A DNA stretch of 64,000 bases from Nocardioides okcheonensis (GTDB lineage: Bacteria > Actinomycetota > Actinomycetes > Propionibacteriales > Nocardioidaceae). Below are positions 1 through 8,638 of this stretch, in pieces. Numbering within the stretch: the stretch's first letter is position 1; each line of letters starts with the position of its first letter. A program made the position numbers and the translations under genes. Where the stretch lies: the NCBI RefSeq assembly GCF_020991065.1, contig NZ_CP087710.1, positions 248,001 to 312,000 of the forward strand. Direction: 5' to 3'. The notes beneath the pieces were generated by a model, which worked only from the letters and a program-made list of their open reading frames with translations, ran no database searches and was not told the origin of the DNA.

Positions 1-265
1 CGCGCTGGATCGTGGCGACGCTGCCGCCGTCGACGGCGATCCGCCGCGCGGCCGCCGCCTGCAGGCCGTAGGCGACCACCTGCACCACGAGGGCCAGCCC
101 GAGGCAGGCGACGAACGCGCCGTACTCCTTCGGTCCGACGAGGCGCGCGGCGATCATGGTGTAGCCGTAGGTGGCGACGTTCATGACGCTGGTCGCGACG
201 GCGACCGCGCCGCCGTCGAAGGTGCGGCGCGTGCCTGCGCTGCTCGGGGCCGTCACGACCGGCAT
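1..265 (-). CDS. Wzx-like polysaccharide flippase, N-terminal fragment (runs off window)
   Basis: Only the first 88 codons are present, reading down from ATG at 265; the rest lies left of the window. After a short cytosolic lead there is a hydrophobic helix (VMNVATYGYTMIAA), a loop RLVGPKEYGAF, and a second helix (GLALVVQVVAYGL) followed by AAARRIA. A G-P-x-x-Y-G loop between the first two helices is characteristic of the MOP-superfamily exporters that flip lipid-linked polysaccharide units across the membrane. A Shine-Dalgarno GAGGTGA lies 7 nt before the ATG. The neighbouring methyltransferase and glycosyltransferases support a surface-glycan role. The family is a confident call; the substrate is unknown. 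Confidence 0.75.
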   Translation of the reverse strand, partial: MPVVTAPSSAGTRRTFDGGAVAVATSVMNVATYGYTMIAARLVGPKEYGAFVACLGLALVVQVVAYGLQAAAARRIAVDGGSVATIQR

Positions 266-289
266 CCTAGGTTCACCTCGCGCGCCCCA

Positions 290-997
290 TCAGTAGGGGT
301 CGGCGGTGTCGTCGTGCCCCAGCAGGCGCGCCAGCGGGCGCGCGCGCAGGCGCAGCAGCACCTTGACCACCACGTTGCGGGCGAACCACGGCATCTCGCG
401 CAGGACCCGGACCCGGTCCGCGACGCGGGGCCGGCCGACCTCGAGGTGGGCGAGCGAGCCGGTGCGGGAGACGTAGCGGAGCCGGTCGCCGGCGACGCAG
501 GCGCGCAGCACCGCGAGGGTGACGCCGACGGAGGAGAACGCGTCGTGCACCAGGACGGTGTCGCCCGGCTCGAGGAACCGGCTCCACCGCAGGTCGTCGA
601 GGCACGACCACACGTCGTGCTTGCCGTCGACGTAGACCATCCGCACCGGTGCGGTCCACCGCTGGCGCACCTGCGCGCTGGTGGCGACGCGGACGTCGAC
701 GCGCGGTGCGACACCGGCGGCGGCGAGGTGGGCGCGGAACCGCTCCTCGGTGTCCGGGCGGCCGTACCTCCAGTCGCCCGGGAACGGGTCGACGGCCGTG
801 ACGGCGGCACCCGACGCGGCCAGCACGATCGTCGACCGGCCGAGGTGGCTGCCGATCTCCACGACGCGCGCCGGGGCCACCGCGCGGGCGGCGGCATAGA
901 GGTCGGCGGCCTGGGCCTCGGTGAGCCAGCCGGGCACCTGCCGGGCGACGGTCCACGCGGCCTCGAGGTCGAGGACCGGCAGGGTCGGGTCGGTCAC
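290..997 (-). CDS. Class I SAM-dependent methyltransferase (Methyltransf_24-like)
   Basis: A 235-residue soluble protein with a Rossmann-type SAM fold. Motif I is VVEIGSHLGRST (about residues 45-56), followed by TAVDPFPGDW as the acidic end of strand 2. YVDGKHDVW and the later PGDTVLVHDAF match the 'D-G-x-H ... L-x-P-G-G ... H-D' layout of Methyltransf_24 enzymes, often found in polysaccharide and rhamnosyl O-methylation clusters. The GTG start at 997 is supported by GAGGA five nt upstream; an overlapping longer frame has no comparable support. It sits 24 nt upstream of the flippase start on the same strand, so co-transcription is likely. The acceptor (probably a sugar hydroxyl) is inferred from context only. 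Confidence 0.8.
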   Translation of the reverse strand: MTDPTLPVLDLEAAWTVARQVPGWLTEAQAADLYAAARAVAPARVVEIGSHLGRSTIVLAASGAAVTAVDPFPGDWRYGRPDTEERFRAHLAAAGVAPRVDVRVATSAQVRQRWTAPVRMVYVDGKHDVWSCLDDLRWSRFLEPGDTVLVHDAFSSVGVTLAVLRACVAGDRLRYVSRTGSLAHLEVGRPRVADRVRVLREMPWFARNVVVKVLLRLRARPLARLLGHDDTADPY

Positions 998-1051
998 GTG
1001 GGTCCTCGTCGAACGGCGTCATGGGGAACCGGCACAGCATAGGCTGGTCGG

Positions 1052-2854
1052 GTGGCGTCGACCCCCGGAACGACCGCACCGGCGGCGCCCACGTGGCAGG
1101 ACCGGGCGGTGCTCGCCTGGCCCTTGGCGCTCGCGCTGGTGCTCTGCCTGCCGCTCTACCTCCGCGCCGGCCACCCGCTCGCGCGCGACCTCGTCTTCGT
1201 GCCCCGGCAGCCGTTCACCGACGCCACGTGGGGACTCGGCGACGTGGCACCCCGCGCGGTGCCGCTCGACGCCGTCGTCGCGACGCTGACCCACGTCGTG
1301 GACGGGGGAGTCCTGGCGCGGGTCGTCCTCCCGGTCACCCTCGCGCTGCTGGGCTGGGGCGTCGCCCGGCTGGTGGTGCCGCTCGGTCGCACCGCCCAGC
1401 TCGCGGCGTCCGGGTTCGCGGTGTGGAACGCCTACGTCGTCGAACGGCTGGCGCTGGGGCAGTGGGCCCTGCTGCTCGGGTGCGCGGCGCTGCCGTGGCT
1501 GGGTGGCCGCCGCGATGCGCTTCCGGGCCGAGGGCCGACCCGCCGACCTGCTGGCTGTCGCGTGGACCGCGGTGGCCGCGCGGATGCCGGCCGCCGCCGC
1601 CTGCTCGCCGTGGCCGGCCTCGCCGTCGCGTGCCTCCCGCACCTGCGGCGCACGACCGCGGCCGTGGCGGCCGGGGTGCTGCTGCAGCTGCCGTGGGTGG
1701 TCGCCGCCGTCACCGGCCCCGCCGGCTCCACCTCCGACGCGTCGGGGGTGGCGGTCTTCGCGCCGGACACCGAGTCGAGGTTCGGCCCCGTGGTCGCGCT
1801 CCTGGGACTGGGCGGGATCTGGGACCGCGCGTCCGAGCCGGCCACCCGCGCGACGGCGGTCGCGCTGGTGGCGGCCGTGGTCGTCGTGGTCGTGCTCGCC
1901 GTCGGCGTCCCGCTGCTGGTCCGGGCCTGGGGGCCGGGTGACGCGGTGCGGTGGGTCGTGCTGTCCGCCGTGCTCGGGGGGACGGCCCTGCTGGCCGCGA
2001 CGCCGTGGGGGCAGAGCGGCCTGGTCGGGCTCGTCGACACCGTGCCCGGCGCCGGACTGCTGCGCGACACCCAGAAGCTGCTGGCCCCGGTGGTGGTGCT
2101 CGCCTCGGCGGCGTTCGGCGCGTGCGCCGCCAGGCTGGTGGCGCTGCTCGGCAGGGTCGAGGGCGCCTGGGCGGGCGTGGTGGTCGTCGCGCTACTGCCG
2201 GTCCTGCTGCTGCCGGACGCGACCGTGCGGACGTGGGCGACGGTCGCCCCGGTGCGCCTCCCCGACGACCTGGGGCGTGCGGCCGAGGTGCTCGACGGCA
2301 CGCCGGGGGTCGTGGTCACGCTGCCGTGGCGCGCCTACCGCTCCTTCGACTGGGCGCACGGGGGCGTCCTCACGTCGTCGGACCCGGCGACCCGGATGGT
2401 CGACGCCGACGTGGTGACCAGCGACTCGCTCCAGGTGGGCCCGGTGCTGGTGCCGGGGGAGAGCCCGCTGGCCGCCGAGATCGGAGCCGCCCTCGCCCAG
2501 GGACCGCCCGCCGCGGTGCTGCCCGACCTCGGGGTCACCCGGGTCGTGCTCTACCCCGACGACCCGGACGCCGCGACGGTCGACACGTCCGGGCTCGAGC
2601 CGGTGCTCCGCACGCCCGTGGTGGAGGTCTTCCGGGTCCCCGGCGCGGAGCCGGCCGCGCGCGCCGGCACCACCGTCCGCAGGCTCGCGGTGCTGGGGGC
2701 GCACGCCGTCGCGCTCGGGGTGCTGCTGGTCGCGATCGGCGTCCTGCTGGCAGGTGCCGTACGCCGTCGGCGGCCGCGGGGCGGCGATCGCCGGAAGTCG
2801 GCGCGCGGAGTCCGAGACGCGGACCCCCCGGTCATGTACCCTGACGCTCGGTAA
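1052..2854 (+). CDS. Polytopic GT-C-like membrane protein with an internal compensating frameshift
   Basis: About 600 residues with many transmembrane helices. An N-terminal block (FVPRQPFTDATWGLGD, then YVVERLALGQWALLLGCAALPW) resembles the first half of actinobacterial GT-C-type integral membrane glycosyltransferases. A soluble region around residues 400-550 contains LPWRAYRSFDWAHGG. A last helix ends in an Arg-rich tail. TAGGCT lies 6 nt before the GTG start, fitting leaderless transcription. Between about 1501 and 1605 the reading frame has A/T-rich third positions, while the +1 frame reads as a plausible membrane-protein segment (VAAAMRFRAEGRPADLLAVA) with G/C third positions. A one-base insertion near 1501-1503 followed by a one-base loss near 1600 therefore seems to have occurred. 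The gene precedes a DUF2613 gene, an arrangement also seen beside mycobacterial aftD. Catalytic function is not proven. Confidence 0.6.
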   Translation: MASTPGTTAPAAPTWQDRAVLAWPLALALVLCLPLYLRAGHPLARDLVFVPRQPFTDATWGLGDVAPRAVPLDAVVATLTHVVDGGVLARVVLPVTLALLGWGVARLVVPLGRTAQLAASGFAVWNAYVVERLALGQWALLLGCAALPWLGGRRDALPGRGPTRRPAGCRVDRGGRADAGRRRLLAVAGLAVACLPHLRRTTAAVAAGVLLQLPWVVAAVTGPAGSTSDASGVAVFAPDTESRFGPVVALLGLGGIWDRASEPATRATAVALVAAVVVVVVLAVGVPLLVRAWGPGDAVRWVVLSAVLGGTALLAATPWGQSGLVGLVDTVPGAGLLRDTQKLLAPVVVLASAAFGACAARLVALLGRVEGAWAGVVVVALLPVLLLPDATVRTWATVAPVRLPDDLGRAAEVLDGTPGVVVTLPWRAYRSFDWAHGGVLTSSDPATRMVDADVVTSDSLQVGPVLVPGESPLAAEIGAALAQGPPAAVLPDLGVTRVVLYPDDPDAATVDTSGLEPVLRTPVVEVFRVPGAEPAARAGTTVRRLAVLGAHAVALGVLLVAIGVLLAGAVRRRRPRGGDRRKSARGVRDADPPVMYPDAR

Positions 2855-2877
2855 CTTCGGCAGAGGGAGACAGATCA

Positions 2878-3051
2878 GTGAGCAGCACGGGCACCTCCGG
2901 ATCGGCACTCGGCGGCTTCATCGCCATGTTCCTCCCGATCCTCATCGGCTGCATCCTCGCCGCGATCGGTCTCTTCAGCCTCGTCTACAGCCAGACGACG
3001 GCCCCCGACAAGAACCCTGCCAGCCAGCAGATCCTCGTCTACGGCGACTGA
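2878..3051 (+). CDS. DUF2613-type small membrane protein (57 aa)
   Basis: A GTG at 2878 preceded by a strong Shine-Dalgarno (GAGGGAG, about 9 nt upstream) opens a 57-residue frame: a Ser/Gly/Thr-rich N-terminus, one hydrophobic helix (MFLPILIGCILAAIGLFSLV), then a polar tail ending NPASQQILVYGD. This is the layout of DUF2613, tiny actinobacterial membrane or secreted proteins of unknown function. In mycobacteria one sits beside the arabinofuranosyltransferase gene aftD; here it follows a GT-C-like membrane protein by 23 nt and is probably in the same transcript. Its 3' end overlaps the convergent GT4 gene by 13 nt. Family assignment is from the sequence pattern; no function is known. Confidence 0.75.
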   Translation: MSSTGTSGSALGGFIAMFLPILIGCILAAIGLFSLVYSQTTAPDKNPASQQILVYGD

Positions 3052-4148
3052 TCGGCCGCGCCGGCCGCCAGCAGCACCTGCTCGGCCCGCACGGCGCACG
3101 CCTCCCAGGTGAGGGAGGCCGCCATCTCGCGCGCCGCCGCTCCCATGCGTCGGCGCGCTTCGGCGTCCGCCAGCAGCCTCCGGGTCGCCTCGACCATCTC
3201 GTCGAGGTCGTCGACGAGCAGCCCGGTGGCGCCGTCGCGGACGGACTCGGTCACGCCACCCGCGCCGGCGTAGGCGATGCTCGGCGTGCCCTGGGCGCCC
3301 GACTCGGTGATCGCGAGGCACCAGCCCTCCTTCACCGACGGCATCAGCATCACCCACGCCCGCCCGACGATCTCGTCGCGCCGTGCCTCGGTGACGTGGC
3401 CGTGGAAGGTGACCCGGTCCGTGACGCCGGCCGCGGCGGCCGCGGCGGTCAGCTCGTCGTGCCACCACCCGTCGCCGACGACGTCGAGGTGCAGGTCGGG
3501 CAGGTCCTCGGCGAGCCGTCGCACGACGTCGAAGGCGTGCTCGATCCGCTTGTGCGGCACCAGCCGCGAGAGCACGGCGAGGCGCGGCGCGGGTGACTCC
3601 GCCGGCGGCTGCGCCGGCGGTGCGGTGGACAGGCCGTTGCGCACGACGGTGATGGAGGCGGCGGGGACGCCGAGCGAGGCGAGGTCGCGCGCCGAGGCGT
3701 CGGAGACGGTGAGGAAGGGGCGCGAGCGGTAGAGCAGCGGCACGACCCGGCTCTCGACGAACCAGCCGATCCGCCCACCCCAGCCGGGGTAGATGATGCG
3801 CCACTGCTCGGCGTGCACGTGGTGCACGAGCGCGACGACGCCGCGCCGCCTCACCAGCGGGGTGGCGAAGGGCAGCCCGTTGACGACGTCGACCACCACG
3901 TCGACGTCGCGCCGGTGCCGCAGCAGCCAGGCCAGCCCGGCCGGGTAGACGGTGAGCCGGCCGCCGAGGCGTCGCAGGCGCACGCCGTCGCGCTCCTCGC
4001 GCCCGGCGGCGCCGGGGTGCCGGGCACACAGCAGGGTCACGTCGTGCCCGCGGCGGGCGAGCTCGCGTCCGACCGACTCGACGAACACCTCCGAGCCACC
4101 GCCGTCGGGGTGCGTGGTGTCGCGCCAGGAGAGGATGGCGATGCGCAT
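3039..4148 (-). CDS. GT4-family glycosyltransferase (369 aa)
   Basis: A GT-B-fold, retaining GT4 glycosyltransferase. The N-terminal Rossmann half begins MRIAILSWRDTTHPDGGGSE, with the glycine-rich acceptor loop and the helix VFVESVGRELARRGHDV. The C-terminal nucleotide-sugar half has VVRNG, SRLVPHKRIEHAFDVV and the E-x7-E-type region ITESGAQGTPSIAYAG...VTE. It should transfer a hexose from an activated sugar onto a lipid-linked or glycan acceptor at the cytosolic face. ATG at 4148 is chosen because it lies 4 nt after the stop of the upstream membrane protein, and upstream in-frame codons only mirror that gene. It is the last gene of a three-gene operon running from 7631. Confidence 0.88.
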   Translation of the reverse strand: MRIAILSWRDTTHPDGGGSEVFVESVGRELARRGHDVTLLCARHPGAAGREERDGVRLRRLGGRLTVYPAGLAWLLRHRRDVDVVVDVVNGLPFATPLVRRRGVVALVHHVHAEQWRIIYPGWGGRIGWFVESRVVPLLYRSRPFLTVSDASARDLASLGVPAASITVVRNGLSTAPPAQPPAESPAPRLAVLSRLVPHKRIEHAFDVVRRLAEDLPDLHLDVVGDGWWHDELTAAAAAAGVTDRVTFHGHVTEARRDEIVGRAWVMLMPSVKEGWCLAITESGAQGTPSIAYAGAGGVTESVRDGATGLLVDDLDEMVEATRRLLADAEARRRMGAAAREMAASLTWEACAVRAEQVLLAAGAADQSP

Positions 4149-4152
4149 CGCC

Positions 4153-6165
4153 TCAGGTCCCGGCGAGCGCGCGGGCAGCGCCGGCGAGCTCCTCGCACAG
4201 GGGCATGTCCAGGCCCTCGAGCTGCTCGAGGCTGACGCCGACCCGCTCGGCCGCGAGGTCGGAGCCGATCCACTCCAGCGGCGCGGGTCGGGTGTACCAG
4301 TCGTCATCGGTGGCGGTCGAGCGGAGGAAGCCGACCGGCCCCGACGGCATCGCGGAGATCTCGTAGTAGCCGAACTGGGTCTGGTTGCGCAGGTCGAGGT
4401 CGGCGTGGCCGCTCGGCGGGAAGTCGAACGGGTTCGCGCCGTACTCGCCGTCCGCGCCGGTGAGCACGAACCGCAGCTCGCGCTCGTCGGTCACCTCGAG
4501 CAGGACGGTGTCCTGGGTGCCCTCGATCCGGAAGAGGGGGACGCGACCCGGTCGCAGCCGCCCGTCCGGACGGATCCGGACGGCACGCCCGCGCGCCTGG
4601 ACGGTGGTCCACGGCTCGTAGGCGTCGCCGGTGTTGAGGTAGAGGGCGTCGCAGTCGCCGACGACGCGGAGCTCGTCGGTGCGCCCGCCGTCGAGGGAGT
4701 CGGCGAAGGTGACCAGCCGGGCCTGGGCGGTCGGGGTCGCGGCGCGCTGCCACTCGAGGTAGCGCTCGAGGTCGGGGCCGCGCGCGGCCACCGAGGCGGT
4801 GCTGACGCCGATGGCGAGCTGCGCGAGGACCGAGAACGCCGCGAGCCCGGTGGCCGCGACCGCCACGACCCGGAACGTCAGACGGCTCCGCACGTGGTGG
4901 CCGATCAGCGCCGTGCCGATGGCCCCGCCGAGGACCAGGGCCGGCACGAACTCGCTGGCGTAGCGCGCGGCGAAGTAGCCGTAGGCCATCACGCCGCCGG
5001 TGATGAGCACCGCCGCGATCATCGGCACCCGCAGCACCCGCACGCGCTCGGGGGCGCGCGGCGAGCAGACCACCACCGTCGACAGGATCTGCAGCAGCAT
5101 CAGCAACGGCATGAACGCGGTGGCGCTGCCGGTGCGGTAGGCCTGGTCGACGAACGCGCCGGCCAGGGCCTCCGGCGGCCGGGCGGGCAGGGTGATCCAG
5201 GGGAAGTAGTCGACGAACCGGATCCCGGTGGGCCACAGGTAGGCGTGGAAGGCGGTCGGGAAGAACTGCAGGCCGGTGATGGCGCCGCCGTTGACATCCA
5301 GCGCCTCGCGCCGGTGCGCGTTGACCTGGGTCCAGACCTGGTCCTGCAGCGGGAACATGTAGACGTGGTCGAACTTGTGGAGGTTGTAGAGGATCGACAC
5401 GGTGAGCGGGACGGCTCCGGCGAGCAGGATGCCCCACCACATGCGCCGCCGCGCGGGGGTGGTGCGCCGCACCGCGAACCACGCGGCGACCGCGATGACG
5501 GTGAGGCACAGGGCCCAGCCCGCGGTCGCGCGGGTGCCGATCGCGGCCAGGCAGAACGCTCCCAGCCAGCGCACCTCGTGCCAGCCGGGTGCGGTGAGGA
5601 CCCGCAGCAGCCAGTAGAGCGCGCCCACGGACGCGGCGATCGCCCAGGCGTAGACCTCGTGGTAGACCCACGGGAGCGAGGCGTCGTAGGTCATGAAGGT
5701 GCCGCCGCTCGCGGCGGCGAGGAAGACGCCGACGAGCCACGCCTGGCCGCGTGAGACCTGCGACGACCCGCTGACGCGGGCGAGGAGCCACCACACGAGC
5801 TTGGTCGTGCAGACCACGAACACGATCCAGGCCAGCGCCATCGACAGGAGCGTGAGCTTGCCGTCGAACTCGCGGGTGGTCATCAGGACCGGCAGGCGCA
5901 GCAATGCCGGGAACGGCGGGAAGTACATGTAGGTCACGCCGTCGCGGATGAACCCCTCGATGGCCATGCTGCCGTCGGGCACGGCGATGCGCCCGTCGAG
6001 GAACGCGCGTGCCTGGAGCTCGTAGACCCCCGAGAAGAAGCCGGACGCGGCCGTGCGCCCGAGATCGCGTGAGACGTTGAAGAGGGTGAGGAGGTGGACG
6101 ATGCCACCGATGGTGAGCCCTGCTGACGTGCTGATGACCCGGCGCTGGTGGTCGGGATCGGTCAC
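4153..6165 (-). CDS. Large polytopic membrane protein, probable GT-C glycosyltransferase (670 aa)
   Basis: The protein starts at GTG 6165, which overlaps the upstream gene's stop as GTGA, with GGAGG 4 nt before it; translational coupling is likely. The first two-thirds are membrane helices (such as LLSMALAWIVFVVCTTKLVW and ALVLGGAIGTALIG). The loop GVTYMYFPPFPALLRLPVLM lies after helix 1, where polyprenyl-phosphate-dependent GT-C enzymes carry catalytic and substrate loops. The last ~200 residues form an extracytoplasmic beta-rich domain (YLNTGDAYEPW, FPPSGHADLDLRNQTQFGYYEI). Placement between GT2-methyltransferase and GT4 genes suggests assembly of one surface glycan. It could instead be a polymerase/ligase-like protein; no catalytic residue was assigned. 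Confidence 0.65.
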   Translation of the reverse strand: MTDPDHQRRVISTSAGLTIGGIVHLLTLFNVSRDLGRTAASGFFSGVYELQARAFLDGRIAVPDGSMAIEGFIRDGVTYMYFPPFPALLRLPVLMTTREFDGKLTLLSMALAWIVFVVCTTKLVWWLLARVSGSSQVSRGQAWLVGVFLAAASGGTFMTYDASLPWVYHEVYAWAIAASVGALYWLLRVLTAPGWHEVRWLGAFCLAAIGTRATAGWALCLTVIAVAAWFAVRRTTPARRRMWWGILLAGAVPLTVSILYNLHKFDHVYMFPLQDQVWTQVNAHRREALDVNGGAITGLQFFPTAFHAYLWPTGIRFVDYFPWITLPARPPEALAGAFVDQAYRTGSATAFMPLLMLLQILSTVVVCSPRAPERVRVLRVPMIAAVLITGGVMAYGYFAARYASEFVPALVLGGAIGTALIGHHVRSRLTFRVVAVAATGLAAFSVLAQLAIGVSTASVAARGPDLERYLEWQRAATPTAQARLVTFADSLDGGRTDELRVVGDCDALYLNTGDAYEPWTTVQARGRAVRIRPDGRLRPGRVPLFRIEGTQDTVLLEVTDERELRFVLTGADGEYGANPFDFPPSGHADLDLRNQTQFGYYEISAMPSGPVGFLRSTATDDDWYTRPAPLEWIGSDLAAERVGVSLEQLEGLDMPLCEELAGAARALAGT

Positions 6166-7631
6166 GCCACCTCCAGTCGGTAGAGGAACTGGTAGCCGAA
6201 GAGGCGGGGCCACGCCCGGACCATCACCTGGTCGGCCCGCGTCACGCCGTTGACCACCTTGCGCCGCGCCGGCGGGGTGCCGGGCCCGTCGATGACGGCG
6301 TCGAACGGGGTGCCGACGGTGCGCCGCTCGACGACCCGCAGACCGGACTCGGCGAAGAGGCGCTCGATGGTGGTGCGGGTGAAGAAGCGGACGTGGCCGC
6401 GGTCCAGCGGACCGCGCTGGTCGTAGTCGAACTTGCCGACGGCGATCCGCCCGCGGGGGTACCAGTGGCCGAAGTTCGGGACCGACACCAGGATCTCCCC
6501 GCCGGGGACGAGCTTGGAGACCAGGTCGTCGAGGAGCTGCTGGGGCTCCATCACGTGCTCGAGGATGTCGCCGGCCACCACGACGTCGTACTCCGCGCGG
6601 ATGGCGGCGGGCAGCGGCTGGTTGAGGTCGGCCTCGATGAAGGCGTTGACCCGGTCGGCCACGCCGTCGAGCTTCTGGCGGTCGAGGCCCGTCACGTGGT
6701 GGCCCTGGCGCCGGGCGAGGTCGGCGAACCGGCCGTCGAAGCAGCCGGCGTCGAGGACCTTGGCCGGCTCGCGCCCGGACAGCCACTCGAGCAGCACGCC
6801 GTGGGAGCCGGTGGCCTTGAGCTCGTAGAGGTCCGACTCGGTCGAGGCGACGCCGCCGCCGAAGCCGCGCTCGTTCGCCCAGTGCCGCAGCACGTCGCCG
6901 GCGACGTCGCGGGCGTACTTCATGCCGTTGACGTAGCAGATCTCGTCGCCGTAATAGGTGGGGATCGGCACCTCGACGATCCGCTTCCGGGCGCGCACGA
7001 GGCCGAGGATGATCTCGGTGTCGAAGTCGAAGCCGTCGGAGTACGACGCGAGGTCGAGGTCGCTGAGCGAGTCGGTGCGGTAGGCGCGGTAGCCGGAGTG
7101 CCACTCCGACAGGCGCTGCCCGGTCAGGGCGTTCTGGAAGCCGGTGAGGATGCGGTTGCCGACGAACTTGTAGGCCGGCATGCCGCCGGAGCGGGCGCCG
7201 CCCTTCTCCAGCATGCGCGAGCCGAAGACCGCGTCGGCCTCGCCGCTCACCAGCGGCGCGACGAGGTCCTCGATGCACTCGGGTGCGTACTGGCCGTCCC
7301 CGTGGAGGAGGACCACGACGTCGAGGCCGTGCTCGATGGCCCAGCGGTAGCCGGCCTTCTGGTTGCCGCCGTAGCCGAGGTTGCGCTCGTGCTTGACCAC
7401 CGTGACCGGGAAGGTCGCGGTGTCACGGAAGCGCAGCCCGATCTCGTAGGTGTCGTCCTGGCTCGCGTCGTCGCAGACCATCACGTGGTCGACCGAGGCG
7501 GCGAACGACTCCGGCAGGCGGGAGAGCGTGCGCTCCAGGGTCGAGGCGGCGTTGTAGGCGACGACGAGCACGCCCACGCGAGGGGTGCGGGCCTCCTGGC
7601 CGGTGACCTCCGGCACGTCAGCAGACTTCAC
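6162..7631 (-). CDS. Fusion of GT2 glycosyltransferase and SAM methyltransferase (489 aa)
   Basis: Two enzymes in one chain. Residues ~20-250 are a DPM/GtrB-like GT2 domain: VGVLVVAYNAASTLERTL, CDDASQDDTYE, HERNLGYGGNQKAGYRWAI, the metal-binding LLHGDGQYAPE, and EWHSGYRAYR. Residues ~290-489 are a class I methyltransferase: VLDAGCFDGRFADLARRQG (motif I), DVVVAGDILEHVMEP, LVPGGEILVSVPNFGHW, then FFTRTTIERLFAESGL as in Methyltransf_23 proteins. GTG 7631 is preferred because GGAGGA lies about 7 nt upstream, whereas an upstream GTG abuts that Shine-Dalgarno. It is first in the operon with the GT-C-like and GT4 genes. The likely role is making a polyprenyl-linked sugar plus a methyl modification of the same glycan; the pairing is inference. 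Confidence 0.85.
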   Translation of the reverse strand: MKSADVPEVTGQEARTPRVGVLVVAYNAASTLERTLSRLPESFAASVDHVMVCDDASQDDTYEIGLRFRDTATFPVTVVKHERNLGYGGNQKAGYRWAIEHGLDVVVLLHGDGQYAPECIEDLVAPLVSGEADAVFGSRMLEKGGARSGGMPAYKFVGNRILTGFQNALTGQRLSEWHSGYRAYRTDSLSDLDLASYSDGFDFDTEIILGLVRARKRIVEVPIPTYYGDEICYVNGMKYARDVAGDVLRHWANERGFGGGVASTESDLYELKATGSHGVLLEWLSGREPAKVLDAGCFDGRFADLARRQGHHVTGLDRQKLDGVADRVNAFIEADLNQPLPAAIRAEYDVVVAGDILEHVMEPQQLLDDLVSKLVPGGEILVSVPNFGHWYPRGRIAVGKFDYDQRGPLDRGHVRFFTRTTIERLFAESGLRVVERRTVGTPFDAVIDGPGTPPARRKVVNGVTRADQVMVRAWPRLFGYQFLYRLEVA

Positions 7632-7786
7632 GGGCACTCCTCCAAGGCGTGCAGGCGGGCGCTCCACGTGACGAGCGCCTCACGAACCGGCCGAGTGTAA
7701 CCCGTCGGTAGCCTCCGCAGGCGCGGTTCTGGGGAAGCCTCGGGAGTGCTCCTCGCGGTGCCGGTCGTGGTGGCATGATGCGCGCC

Positions 7787-8638
7787 ATGGAGACCGCCCT
7801 GCAGCTCGTCGACATGACGCGCCTCGACGCCGGCCGCGACGCCACGGCCGCGCAGTACCAGTCCGCGACACCCTTCCCGCACGTCGTCCTCGACGACGTG
7901 CTCCGGCCGGAGGCGTTCGCCGCCGCGGTCCGTGACTTCCCGGGGATCGACGACGAGTTCTGGAAGGGCTACCTCCACGTCAACGAGACCAAGTTCAGCA
8001 ACACCGATCCCGACACGTGGGCCGAGAGCCTGCAGGCGGTCGCCCAGGAGTTCTGCTCGGCCGAGTTCGTCGCCTACCTCGAGGACCTCACCGGGATCGC
8101 GAACCTGATCCCGGACTACACGATGGACGGGGGCGGGCTGCACATGACCAAGCGCGGCGGCCACCTCAACATCCACGCCGACTTCACCACCCACCACACC
8201 CACGAGAACTGGGCGCGGCGGGTCAACATCCTGCTCTACCTCAACGAGGAGTGGGAGGACGACTGGGGCGGCAAGCTCGAGCTCTGGGACCCGGCGATGA
8301 CCGCGTGCCAGGGCACCGTGACGCCGGCCGGCAACCGGATGCTGGTCTTCACCACCACCGCGGACTCCTTCCACGGCCACCCGGACGGGCTGACCTGCCC
8401 GCCCGACGTGGCCCGCCGCTCCCTCGCGATGTACTACTTCACCGAGGAGGCCGCGCCGGTGCGCCGGTCGACCAACTACCAGGCGCGCCCCGACGAGGGT
8501 CGCGCCCGCAAGGCCGCGATCGCCGCCGACCGCACCGTGCTCGACGTCTACGACCGGCTCAAGCGTCGCCTCGGGATCTCCGACGAGGCCGCGCACAAGG
8601 TCCTCGGGCGGCTCTCGAAGCTGCGCAAGCGCAGGTGA
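7787..8638 (+). CDS. 2-oxoglutarate/Fe(II)-dependent oxygenase, prolyl-4-hydroxylase-like (283 aa)
   Basis: A double-stranded beta-helix oxygenase using Fe(II) and 2-oxoglutarate. From the ATG at 7787 the iron ligands are H130-x-D132 (LNIHADF) with a distal His at 196 (DSFHGHPDG). R210/R211 (RRSLAMYYF) would bind 2-oxoglutarate. The N-terminus PFPHVVLDDVL and the tail with LKRRLGISDEAAHKVLGR match bacterial 2OG oxygenases found in glycan clusters. ATG 7787 is preferred over 7775/7778 because a CATGAT box ends 7 nt before it (leaderless pattern) and no Shine-Dalgarno precedes the others. The stop overlaps the next gene's GTG start. The substrate (sugar, lipid or protein) is not deducible. Confidence 0.85.
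   Translation: METALQLVDMTRLDAGRDATAAQYQSATPFPHVVLDDVLRPEAFAAAVRDFPGIDDEFWKGYLHVNETKFSNTDPDTWAESLQAVAQEFCSAEFVAYLEDLTGIANLIPDYTMDGGGLHMTKRGGHLNIHADFTTHHTHENWARRVNILLYLNEEWEDDWGGKLELWDPAMTACQGTVTPAGNRMLVFTTTADSFHGHPDGLTCPPDVARRSLAMYYFTEEAAPVRRSTNYQARPDEGRARKAAIAADRTVLDVYDRLKRRLGISDEAAHKVLGRLSKLRKRR

Noticed and set aside
4153..7278. A 1041-codon frame extending the membrane protein upstream
   Set aside because: The upstream third is an Arg/Pro-rich shadow of the GT2-methyltransferase gene; the GTGA-coupled start at 6165 with a Shine-Dalgarno fits better.
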